Shown here one piece after another: positions 6,756 to 13,443 of a DNA stretch of 17,175 bases (its first letter is position 1; each line of letters begins with the position of its first letter). A program made the position numbers and the translations under genes. Under the pieces are notes generated by a model. It did no database searches and was not told where the DNA came from. It was given only the letters and a program-made list of their open reading frames with translations. Location of the stretch: NCBI GenBank assembly GCA_041685935.1, contig JAWLES010000036.1, positions 1 to 17,175 of the forward strand, read 5' to 3'. This DNA is from JAIPEK01 sp041685935 (GTDB lineage Bacteria; Desulfobacterota; Desulfobacteria; Desulfobacterales; Desulfobacteraceae).

Positions 6756-7505
6756 TCACAAGCACTGGGCAGCCACAAGGACTGCCGCTGTAGAAATAAC
6801 TGTCACGCAGAATATTATACTTACTGTATCCATGCGGAATTTGTCAATGGTTTTAAAGGTTCCGTCAAACCCCCGGCAGATCATTGCCTGATGAACTCTT
6901 TTCGACCGCATGGAGGCCCTGATGAACAACATACCCGCAAGGTACGCAAATGTTTTGTATGAATGAATATTTGTACCCGGAGTGAACCCTCTTATCCGGG
7001 CAGCCCGGTAGAGGCGGTCATACTCTTCCTGGATTACTGCTATATAACGGTAGGTCATGAGTATCAAAAAAACCATTTTCGGAGACAGGTGCATCTTTTC
7101 AAGGGCATGGCCCATGGAGGGGACTGTCATGGTGGCAACGAACGCCATGAAAAACAAAAGAATGGAAACGGATTTCAGGGTGATCATGCAGGTGAACAAA
7201 ACCCCTTCCAGGGTTATATCGAAAATAAAAACCGAATACAGGGGCCGGCCGTCGAATGTCACCGGAAGCACCAGCCATGTCATAAGCAGAAAAAGCATAA
7301 CCGGTTTCAGCCGCTTTACAACCTGTACAACAGGAAGGGTTGCTATCCATGCAAACACGAACGATAGAAACAAATAGCAGGCCAACACACTGAAGTCACT
7401 GCTCAAAGCGCATGCAAAGGAAAGGATCACCGCACAGAGAATCCTCACACACGGGTTGATCCGGTGCATGAAAGAATCTCTGAAAGCAAGGGTTTCCTCG
7501 ATCAA
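6756..7505 (-). CDS. nikQ: Nickel ECF transporter transmembrane coupling protein (CbiQ/NikQ family)
   Basis: This 249-residue EcfT-type integral membrane protein couples the ATPase to the substrate-binding membrane component. The N-terminus has the family pattern FRDSFMHRINPCVRIL (8-23), followed by hydrophobic segments around 22-55, 68-83 and 100-130 and a final one near 226-247. The cytoplasmic coupling helices carry the two diagnostic Ala-x-x-x-Arg-Gly motifs, AARIRGF at 168-174 and AMICRGF at 207-213. Translation appears to start at TTG 7505, which overlaps the nikL stop codon (TTGA), implying translational coupling. The next in-frame ATG (codon 13) has no better ribosome binding site and would cut into the conserved N-terminal motif. 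Confidence 0.92.
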   Translation of the reverse strand: MIEETLAFRDSFMHRINPCVRILCAVILSFACALSSDFSVLACYLFLSFVFAWIATLPVVQVVKRLKPVMLFLLMTWLVLPVTFDGRPLYSVFIFDITLEGVLFTCMITLKSVSILLFFMAFVATMTVPSMGHALEKMHLSPKMVFLILMTYRYIAVIQEEYDRLYRAARIRGFTPGTNIHSYKTFAYLAGMLFIRASMRSKRVHQAMICRGFDGTFKTIDKFRMDTVSIIFCVTVISTAAVLVAAQCL

Positions 7506-8002
7506 TTCTCTTTGGTTCTCCCTCTTTTTTTACGGACATAAGAAAGTGCAAAAAAGCTGAGGAAAATCAATACAATTCCGGAAACCACCTTGACAACCCC
7601 GGGACTTTTTACCTTTTCTTTCTTTCCTTGAGCATATTTTTCCTTACCGCTCTTACCTTTGGCCCCTTCTTGAATTTCACTGTATTCCAGGGTCCAGGTG
7701 CCTTTATGTCCTGATCCCGCCTCTAAAGTGATCACAATATCGGTTTCAAGGCCCTTTGGAACGGGAAAGGAGAATTTTCCTTCTTCATCAGGCTCACCTT
7801 TCAGCAGGACATTACCCTTTTGATCCTCCACTTTTATCGTACCGTCCGTCACCGGCGTATTTCCTGAAAAACCGCTCTCCGTGTAAACGGTCCCGTCCTC
7901 TGCATAGGCAAACACATAAACTTTATGGGCATTAACACCCCCGGGCAGCAGAAAGAGTACAAGAAAAACCTGCAGTACAAAACCAATCCTTTTTACGATC
8001 AT
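7502..8002 (-). CDS. nikL: NikL-type accessory protein of the nickel ECF transporter
   Basis: The 166-residue protein has an N-terminal signal sequence (hydrophobic 5-20, probable cleavage after VNA at 25) and a C-terminal transmembrane helix at about 134-155 followed by a basic cytoplasmic tail. The periplasmic part (about 26-112) looks like a small beta-sandwich domain of the carboxypeptidase-regulatory or CbiL/NikL type, then a Lys/Gly-rich linker. After cleavage the mature protein would begin with His, which could take part in metal handling. The layout (signal peptide, beta domain, C-terminal anchor) and position between nikM and nikQ fit NikL of the NikKMLQO arrangement. The gene overlaps nikM by 4 nt (ATGA) and nikQ by 4 nt. 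Sequence identity to a known NikL could not be tested here. Confidence 0.8.
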   Translation of the reverse strand: MIVKRIGFVLQVFLVLFLLPGGVNAHKVYVFAYAEDGTVYTESGFSGNTPVTDGTIKVEDQKGNVLLKGEPDEEGKFSFPVPKGLETDIVITLEAGSGHKGTWTLEYSEIQEGAKGKSGKEKYAQGKKEKVKSPGVVKVVSGIVLIFLSFFALSYVRKKRGRTKEN

Positions 8003-8604
8003 CTGCTTTTCTCCGGTAAAATTTCAGGGTATACTTTTTTGAAGAATGTTACACAGAATCCGGTGACAATGGCCTCTATGACCATAACAGGCACGTGTGC
8101 CCCAATTATCACCAGTGTGACTTCAATGAACTGCTTTTCGGTGAGATAAAGGGCTGCACCGAGGAGGATTGATGAAAAAAATATGGAAAAGGCGCCCGCC
8201 GCGGCCGAAGCCATAAAAACCACCCTGCCGCTCCTGTTCAGGAAAGGAGAAAACACGTAGTACACTGCAATGGCAGGCACCGCCATTATAACAGTGTTCA
8301 CTCCAAGGGCTGTTATGCCTCCGTACTGGAACAAGACCGCCTGGAGCAGGAGTGCCACCAGAATGGCGGGGAATGCAGCCCATCCCAAAAGCAGCCCCAC
8401 GATACCGTTTAAAATCAGATGAACACTGGACGGCCCGAAATTTACATGAATCAGCGAAGCCACGAAAAAGGCGGAAGAGAGAATTGCCACATTCACAATT
8501 CCTTCGTAATCGACTTTTTTCAGACCCGCCACCGTTCCGGCGGCAGCTGCAGCTCCCCCGGACGCCAGCACCGCTGCGGAAAGCACACCTTCGGATATAT
8601 GCAT
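7999..8604 (-). CDS. nikM: Nickel ECF transporter substrate-specific membrane component (CbiM/NikM family)
   Basis: The 201-residue, strongly hydrophobic protein has the hallmark N-terminus MHISEGVL; in CbiM/NikM the N-terminal Met-His region folds into the metal site, with His2 as a ligand. A second conserved His-containing stretch, HVNFGPSSVHLILNG, lies at about 53-67, and roughly six transmembrane segments follow the family pattern. It confers metal specificity and takes up the ion while NikQ and NikO drive transport. The gene starts 1 nt after the nikK stop and overlaps nikL by 4 nt. Cobalt and nickel versions are hard to tell apart from sequence alone; the absence of cbiN and presence of nikK/nikL-type neighbours favour nickel. 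Confidence 0.93.
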   Translation of the reverse strand: MHISEGVLSAAVLASGGAAAAAGTVAGLKKVDYEGIVNVAILSSAFFVASLIHVNFGPSSVHLILNGIVGLLLGWAAFPAILVALLLQAVLFQYGGITALGVNTVIMAVPAIAVYYVFSPFLNRSGRVVFMASAAAGAFSIFFSSILLGAALYLTEKQFIEVTLVIIGAHVPVMVIEAIVTGFCVTFFKKVYPEILPEKSR

Positions 8605-8605
8605 A

Positions 8606-9391
8606 CTACTTCTTTTCCCGCCATTCTTCGAACCTGACCCAGATCACGGCACCCAGTTCGATTTCCTTTTCCTCACCCTTGTGAACTTTTGTTTCCCCGG
8701 AAGTACTAAGCGCGGCAAATCCCCACCAGCCCGAACCAGGGACGGCATAACTGAAAACCCCGTTTTTGTCAGCTTTCACCGTCTGGGTCACCATATAGTC
8801 CGAAGGTGCCTCAAACCTTCCTTCCCTGTCATAATACTCCACCTCGACTTCCGCATGGGGGACAGGCTCACCATTCAGCTTCACCACTCCCTGGAACAGG
8901 TTGTTCTCATACAGTGCATAAGGCTTGGTCAAGGGAACGATTTCGGTTTTAAGCCCGACTTCCGCATCCCATCCTTCATCAAGGCCGTAGGCAGCTGCAA
9001 CTGTCTTTGTATAGTGGATGATATAGCAGTCTTCAGCAGGTTCCCAGTAGGGCTCGGGAACCATGCAGAAGGTATAGGCCCCGGGCCTTTTAACCGGATA
9101 GTTCGCCTGCCAGGCTTTTTCACCCATAACCTCGGCACTCTCGAGCGAATCGAGAAGAGACTCTTTTTTACCATCCTTGACCACGAAAAAACGCTCAGGT
9201 TTCACCAGCTCCATCCCCCTGCCTTCAAATGGATGGGAAAAGGAGAGTTCAAGATCAATCGACCTTTCATCATCCTTCATTACCATATTGTCCGACGGGA
9301 TAACCATCCCGAAATGGGAATAGCCCGCAGACGCTGACAGAAACACCAGGACAAACGCACACACCAAAATTTTTCCGTATGAATGATTCAT
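8606..9391 (-). CDS. nikK: NikK-type periplasmic nickel-handling protein (DUF4198 family)
   Basis: The 261-residue product has a clear signal peptide (hydrophobic 8-22, probable cleavage after GYS at 25), leaving a mature N-terminus HFGMVIPSDN. The exposed N-terminal His and the HPFEG motif around 53-57 are typical of DUF4198/NikK proteins that accompany nickel ECF transporters. The C-terminal half has beta-rich, carboxypeptidase-regulatory-like sequence (about 165-235, including KLNGEPVPHAEVEVEYYD). It probably presents nickel to NikM from the periplasm. The start at 9391 is fixed by AGGAGG 6 nt upstream; a longer frame from 9442 runs through the leader hairpin and is rejected. It is the first gene of nikKMLQO. 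Confidence 0.85.
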   Translation of the reverse strand: MNHSYGKILVCAFVLVFLSASAGYSHFGMVIPSDNMVMKDDERSIDLELSFSHPFEGRGMELVKPERFFVVKDGKKESLLDSLESAEVMGEKAWQANYPVKRPGAYTFCMVPEPYWEPAEDCYIIHYTKTVAAAYGLDEGWDAEVGLKTEIVPLTKPYALYENNLFQGVVKLNGEPVPHAEVEVEYYDREGRFEAPSDYMVTQTVKADKNGVFSYAVPGSGWWGFAALSTSGETKVHKGEEKEIELGAVIWVRFEEWREKK

Positions 9392-9407
9392 TTTTTCCTC
9401 CTGAAAC

Positions 9408-9459
9408 AAAAAACCACGAAGGCGGATGCCTTGATACGGCAACCTGGAAACCTTCGTGG
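9408..9459 (-). terminator. Terminator-like hairpin in the nikK leader (possible attenuator)
   Basis: On the transcribed (minus) strand CCACGAAGG (9459-9451) pairs with CCTTCGTGG (9422-9414). The 28-nt interior can form a small TGCC/GGCA stem. Six T follow directly (9413-9408). The nikK ribosome binding site AGGAGG comes right after the T tract. An intrinsic terminator inside a leader, between promoter and first gene, is the usual mark of a riboswitch or attenuator. I cannot match the leader to a known riboswitch class. Confidence 0.65.
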
Positions 9460-9501
9460 CTTTGATTTTAATTTATGTCTTGCCTGTCGTGTTCAGTATC
9501 A

Positions 9502-9517
9502 CCGGGCTTCAGCCCGG
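9502..9517. other. Short GC-rich hairpin at the 5' end of the nik leader
   Basis: CCGGGCT (9502-9508) and AGCCCGG (9511-9517) are perfect inverted repeats, best drawn as a 6-bp stem with a TTCA loop. It lies directly after the predicted nik transcription start (near 9521) and would cap the leader RNA. It has no T tract on the minus strand. On the plus strand a run of T lies 7 nt further on, but no plus-strand gene ends here. Confidence 0.55.
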
Positions 9518-9527
9518 CAGCTGATTT

Positions 9528-9557
9528 TTTATAGAACAGAATGCAAAGGCGTGTCAA
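9528..9557 (-). promoter_or_regulatory. nik operon promoter (sigma70-type)
   Basis: On the minus strand TTGACA (9557-9552) is followed after 18 nt by TATAAA (9533-9528). Transcription would start near 9521, about 130 nt upstream of the nikK ATG. No clear NikR-type inverted repeat is visible over the promoter. Confidence 0.7.
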
Positions 9558-9593
9558 GAAATTTTACAGAAAACCAATCCGGCTGTTTATTGA

Positions 9594-9968
9594 TTATTTC
9601 CTGTACCAGGTCCCGTCAGGTTTCTGCAGATAATCACCGGGATCTGCATTTTTTGCGATTTGCTCGGCTCTCAGCTTTTCCACCTTCTCAAGGGTGGTAT
9701 CCTGTTTATCTGCAATATATGCATAGATTTTCCTCCTGTCGTTATTTTCATTTTCCACCACCTCCCTGTTCGGCTTTTCATCAGAGATGTATGCAAGATA
9801 TCCCCTGTTGTTCTCACCGATGATGCCCTTTTCCTTCATTTTGACAATCACCGGAAGCCGGTTTTTCATCCGCTCTTTTATTCCCTGTGCGAAAAGATCC
9901 CCGGGCATCATAAAGCATGAAACCGCAACCGCAAAAACCACAAGCAACACATATGTTTTTCTTTTCAT
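9594..9968 (-). CDS. ydbL: YdbL family periplasmic protein (DUF1318)
   Basis: The 124-residue protein has a signal peptide (hydrophobic 6-20, probable cleavage after LFA near 27). The mature part carries the family pattern: IKERMKNRLPVI (30-41), GENNRGYL (51-58), a polar ENNDRRKIYAYIA segment (74-86) and the C-terminus PGDYLQKPDGTWYRK. In E. coli, YdbL is a periplasmic partner of YdbH and YnbE, which together help move phospholipid between the membranes. The start overlaps the ynbE stop as ATGA, with GGAGGGAG upstream. It is the last gene of the five-gene operon; no strong terminator is visible before the nik promoter, so some read-through is possible. Confidence 0.92.
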   Translation of the reverse strand: MKRKTYVLLVVFAVAVSCFMMPGDLFAQGIKERMKNRLPVIVKMKEKGIIGENNRGYLAYISDEKPNREVVENENNDRRKIYAYIADKQDTTLEKVEKLRAEQIAKNADPGDYLQKPDGTWYRK

Positions 9969-10204
9969 ATTTCTCCCTCCGGTTCGTTTTTAAGCTCTTT
10001 TTCAGTTTTATCGATATCATCGAAAAAATCATCCAGGGCCTTTTCCACCCGTACATTTACGTCGATGGTAATGTGAATCGGCTTCACTTCCACCGGTTTG
10101 ACGTCCACCGTATGCTTGACATCATGGCGGGTGGTGCATCCCGCCGTAAAAACCACCCCTGCCAGAACCGCAATCACCGCAATCCGTTTTGCCATTGATT
10201 TCAT
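9965..10204 (-). CDS. ynbE: YnbE-like outer-membrane lipoprotein
   Basis: The 79-residue lipoprotein has a hydrophobic signal (8-19) and a lipobox ending TAGC, with Cys23 as the lipidated residue (Thr at the -3 position is less common than Leu but is tolerated). The mature segment HITIDVNVRVEKAL (about 49-62) matches the beta-strand-like ITINMNVKIE pattern of YnbE, which is thought to add strands to YdbH at the outer membrane. The tail (65-79) is acidic and charged and is longer than in the E. coli protein. AAGGAG precedes the ATG by 6 nt, and the gene lies 10 nt after ydbH. Confidence 0.88.
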   Translation of the reverse strand: MKSMAKRIAVIAVLAGVVFTAGCTTRHDVKHTVDVKPVEVKPIHITIDVNVRVEKALDDFFDDIDKTEKELKNEPEGEI

Positions 10205-10214
10205 AAACTCTCCT

Positions 10215-12482
10215 TCAATTAAATCTCCTGCCGTATCCGAGAACCTTATTGAACGGAAGCGTCAGGTTCACGTCAATTTTAATGCCCTGGAAACGGGAGC
10301 CCGGGCTTGATGCATCCACCCTTGAAAAACGCCCGGTTTCCCGGTTGTATTCAAACGGCAGCACATTGGCGGGTTTTCCGTCAAAGCGCAGGTTTACATT
10401 CAGTTTTTCCCCTTCTGTATCAAAAACAAGCTCTGCCCACTTATATTCATAATTCTTCAGCGCCTCTTTTGCCAGGTCCATCCTGGTATACTGCGGGGTT
10501 CCCTTCGGAATTCCCTTTGTAATCATCCCGGTATTTTTCAGCCTGATGTTGCCGCCTGACCCTGGCGAAGTAAACAGAAACGCATCCTTAAATGAAAAAT
10601 CGCCCTGATCGTACACAACCGGAATACGCCCGCTCAGGGAGCCTTTTCCGGTGGCCTCGAAATCTGCAACAGTTTCAAGCAGATCAGTTAGTCTGAGTCG
10701 GTCACAATAAAAAACCAGCGAGTATGAATCCTTCCCCGGAACCATACGAAAGCTTTCAGCAGAAACGTTTCCTCCGCACCATTTGAAACCGGCCTTTTCC
10801 ACCAGAAAAGAATTCTCCGATTCAATCGTATAATCGATCCGTACATCCTCCAGCAGTATTTTTTCCATGGAAACCTTTTCAATGAAAAAAGTGAGGCCCG
10901 GACGGCTTTCAAAAGCAAGTATATCATCAAACCGGATAAGGGTGTTGATATTCTGAATATCCAGCCCTTTTTCAGGAAACGACACCCGGCCTTTCCGGAT
11001 ATCAACCGTGACATCGGACTCCAGGCCGCTCCCTGTATGGCGGAACGTTCCATTTGACGACAGGGAAGCTTCAAACTCAATACCATTGAACCGGTCTCCT
11101 ATAAGGCGTTTTACGCTCTTTTCGCTGAATACCGCCTGTTTAGTGGAAAACCGGATGGATATGATATCATCTTTCCGGCCGGTCACATCTGCGGTTCCGG
11201 TAAACGAAGCTTCAAATCCCTGTATATCCGGGGAGGTGACCCTCCCTTCCATATCCACCCCTTCGGGTACCTGCCGTACCGTACCCTGAAGCCCCACTGC
11301 TGCCCTGTCAGCCCAGACGCACCTGGACACACCAACCGTACCTGTTTTCACACTTTCATCAAAAGGAATGCTGATCGGCAACCCAAGCTTAACATCATGA
11401 AGAGTTATATCATTATCAGGAATATTCACGCGTTTACACCCTGCATTGACCACCGCCCTGATTTTTGACGAAACCGAATCGATCTTAACCCCGATTTGCG
11501 GCCCGTCAATTGTAATCGGCTGTCCGGCGCCGGTTACTGCAAGGGAATGCTTACCAGTATTTTCCGCAGACAGAGAAAGCCGGTTGCCATCATTCGGAGC
11601 ATAAGTTCCCTCCACCTTCATCCCGACCTCTGAGGTGTAATCCGTTTTTGCAGTAAAGGTACTGCTGATTCCGATTGTATCCCCGTCTAAGGATATGCCT
11701 GCCTGCACTTCCCTGAAAAGCACGTGCACAGGTTTCTCCACGGAGGCATTTGACAGTGAAACATTTATATCCTCTCCCTGTTTTTTTTCAATACGGATAT
11801 CGGTTTTTCCGGACAGGGAAACCTCCGGGGCCATACGTGAAACTGCAGGGGAAAGGTGATCCAGCACAAAATCATCCGCAACAGCCTTTACTGTGCCCAC
11901 AGCGCCGGTAAAATCAGCAGCAGCATGCAGATCAACCCTTTGTGAAAAAAGAAACGCCCTGCCTGACAAAAACATCCTCTGTCTGGATGCATCCACGTCA
12001 ATGACAAAATCAAAGGGAATATGAAAAGAGGAGTCCATGGCTTTCATATTCAGTGCCGAACCTGTCACCCTGATTACACCGACCCTTTTCAAAAAGGACA
12101 GTGCAGGCTCGCCGATTTTTTCCAGGCTGACCCCCTCTTCCCCTGCGGATCCTTCCTGTTGCCCGGATGCATCTAATTCAAGCCGGAGGCCTGACAGAGT
12201 TATACTCTCCACATGTTTTCCTGACAGGCTTTTCAAAGAATAGCCAATGGACAGGGAATCAGCTTTGAACAAACCCTTTTTGTGAATGTCGGTTACATGT
12301 ATTCCTGCAAGCCCGATACCGGCTATATTGAACTTGAGACCGGCAAGATTTTCATTTTTCTGAATCTGCCGCATCAGGATCATTTCGGCAGCAAGGGGCA
12401 GCAATGCATAAAGCAGCAGTACCAGTGCCGAAAACACAAAAAAAACAAAAGCGCCGAATCTGAAAAATTTTTTATACTGCAT
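10215..12482 (-). CDS. ydbH: YdbH family AsmA-like inter-membrane lipid transport protein
   Basis: The 755-residue protein has one N-terminal membrane anchor (about 9-31) and then a long periplasmic region of short alternating beta-strands, as in AsmA-like proteins that form hydrophobic-groove bridges from inner to outer membrane. The C-terminal end, IKIDVNLTLPFNKVLGYGRR, fits the conserved YdbH terminus. E. coli YdbH is about 880 residues, so this is a somewhat short member. In E. coli YdbH acts with TamB and YhdP in phospholipid transport and binds YnbE. The ATG at 12482 lies inside the last codons of the rhomboid gene (11-nt overlap) with only a weak GAAGA upstream, which suggests translational coupling. 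ynbE and ydbL follow in the usual order. Confidence 0.9.
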   Translation of the reverse strand: MQYKKFFRFGAFVFFVFSALVLLLYALLPLAAEMILMRQIQKNENLAGLKFNIAGIGLAGIHVTDIHKKGLFKADSLSIGYSLKSLSGKHVESITLSGLRLELDASGQQEGSAGEEGVSLEKIGEPALSFLKRVGVIRVTGSALNMKAMDSSFHIPFDFVIDVDASRQRMFLSGRAFLFSQRVDLHAAADFTGAVGTVKAVADDFVLDHLSPAVSRMAPEVSLSGKTDIRIEKKQGEDINVSLSNASVEKPVHVLFREVQAGISLDGDTIGISSTFTAKTDYTSEVGMKVEGTYAPNDGNRLSLSAENTGKHSLAVTGAGQPITIDGPQIGVKIDSVSSKIRAVVNAGCKRVNIPDNDITLHDVKLGLPISIPFDESVKTGTVGVSRCVWADRAAVGLQGTVRQVPEGVDMEGRVTSPDIQGFEASFTGTADVTGRKDDIISIRFSTKQAVFSEKSVKRLIGDRFNGIEFEASLSSNGTFRHTGSGLESDVTVDIRKGRVSFPEKGLDIQNINTLIRFDDILAFESRPGLTFFIEKVSMEKILLEDVRIDYTIESENSFLVEKAGFKWCGGNVSAESFRMVPGKDSYSLVFYCDRLRLTDLLETVADFEATGKGSLSGRIPVVYDQGDFSFKDAFLFTSPGSGGNIRLKNTGMITKGIPKGTPQYTRMDLAKEALKNYEYKWAELVFDTEGEKLNVNLRFDGKPANVLPFEYNRETGRFSRVDASSPGSRFQGIKIDVNLTLPFNKVLGYGRRFN

Positions 12483-13443
12483 TTTTGATATTGATCTTCA
12501 AATACAGGTTCCCCCTTACAGCCCGCTCCCCAGCCCTGCCGAGTCCGGCAAGCCTGAGCATGGTTCCCTGCTTCACTCCTGCGGGAACTTTAATGGTATA
12601 CATCCTGTTGTAAAACCCCCAGGGTATATTGACCAGTTTTTTTGTTCCGGCCAAAGCTTCCAGCGATGAAATGTCGATACTTCCGTACAGATCAATTCCG
12701 TTATCTCCGGGTTCGGTTCTGATCACCTGGAGTTTCGGAGTCCCCTTCCTCTTTGTAAACTGCTGAATTCTGTCTCCCGCTCCGGTATGAGGCAGTTTCC
12801 CATTCAGCTTCACAAGTGCCAGCCCTGCAATGAACCCCCCGATGTGCGCCCACCAGGCAATGGAACTTGCCCCCTGTCCGGCGGCATTTAAAAACTGGAG
12901 CAGAAACCACAGCCCCAGGAACACGAATGCGGGAATCTCCACAAACCAGGGAATAAAAATAATCGGAATCACGGTCAGAATTTTCGCCCTCGGGTAAAGG
13001 AGAAAGTAAGCACCCATAACTCCTGCGATGGCGCCGCTTGCGCCGATGGTCGGCACCCTGGAAACAGGGTCCGCCATAAAGTGAAACCCGCCTGAAACAA
13101 GACCGCACAGGACATAAAACCCAAGGAAGCGTGCAGATCCGAAATGGTCTTCCACATTGTCCCCGAAAATGTACAGGGACAGCATATTCCCGGCGAAATG
13201 GAAGAATCCGCCGTGGAGGAACATATAAGAAAACAGGGATATGACAAGGTTTGCAAACGAAAAATATGCGGAAACCTCTTCAACCGTATATTTTCCCGGA
13301 ACAAGTCCGTACCTGTAGATAAAACCCTGGTCATGCAGGCCGATGGAAAGCTGATACAGGAACACAAGCGCATTCATCCCGAGAAGGGCATAAGTTACCA
13401 CCGGGGTGCTGCCGGATTCCTGGCTGTCCCGGATGGGTATCAT
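12472..13443 (-). CDS. Rhomboid intramembrane serine protease fused to a DnaJ C-terminal-like domain
   Basis: Residues 1-215 form a six-helix rhomboid protease of the inner membrane. The HFAGN motif is at 82-86, the catalytic serine motif GASG at 134-137 (Ser136), and the partner His200 lies in AHIGGFIAG of the last helix. Residues about 248-320 resemble the C-terminal substrate-binding domain of DnaJ/Hsp40: DLYGSIDISSLEALAGTKKL (251-270) and then YTIKVPAGVKQGTMLRLAG (282-300) and GNLYLKINI, matching the IPAGV..G..IRL.G...GDLYV pattern. With six helices the domain would be cytoplasmic. No J-domain (HPD) is present. The gene overlaps the SLOG-domain gene upstream by 4 nt and ydbH downstream by 11 nt. 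The rhomboid assignment is firm; the DnaJ resemblance is by eye and the fusion's purpose is unknown. Confidence 0.92.
   Translation of the reverse strand: MIPIRDSQESGSTPVVTYALLGMNALVFLYQLSIGLHDQGFIYRYGLVPGKYTVEEVSAYFSFANLVISLFSYMFLHGGFFHFAGNMLSLYIFGDNVEDHFGSARFLGFYVLCGLVSGGFHFMADPVSRVPTIGASGAIAGVMGAYFLLYPRAKILTVIPIIFIPWFVEIPAFVFLGLWFLLQFLNAAGQGASSIAWWAHIGGFIAGLALVKLNGKLPHTGAGDRIQQFTKRKGTPKLQVIRTEPGDNGIDLYGSIDISSLEALAGTKKLVNIPWGFYNRMYTIKVPAGVKQGTMLRLAGLGRAGERAVRGNLYLKINIKNAV

Noticed and set aside
6743..6778. Longer NikO start at 6778
   Set aside because: It would overlap the nikQ coding end and adds a non-family N-terminus. ATG 6742 is preceded by AAGG.
9392..9442. NikK start at 9442, with a 17-residue N-terminal extension
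   Set aside because: It would place coding sequence through the leader terminator and mask a standard signal peptide. ATG 9391 has an AGGAGG site.
9485..9505. Possible NikR operator near GTGTTCAGTATCAC
   Set aside because: The two halves are not a good inverted repeat at NikR-like spacing; only four of six positions match.
9400..9521. Cobalamin or known nickel/cobalt riboswitch in the nik leader
   Set aside because: I could not find the conserved core sequences of those classes. The region is kept only as an unclassified attenuator candidate.
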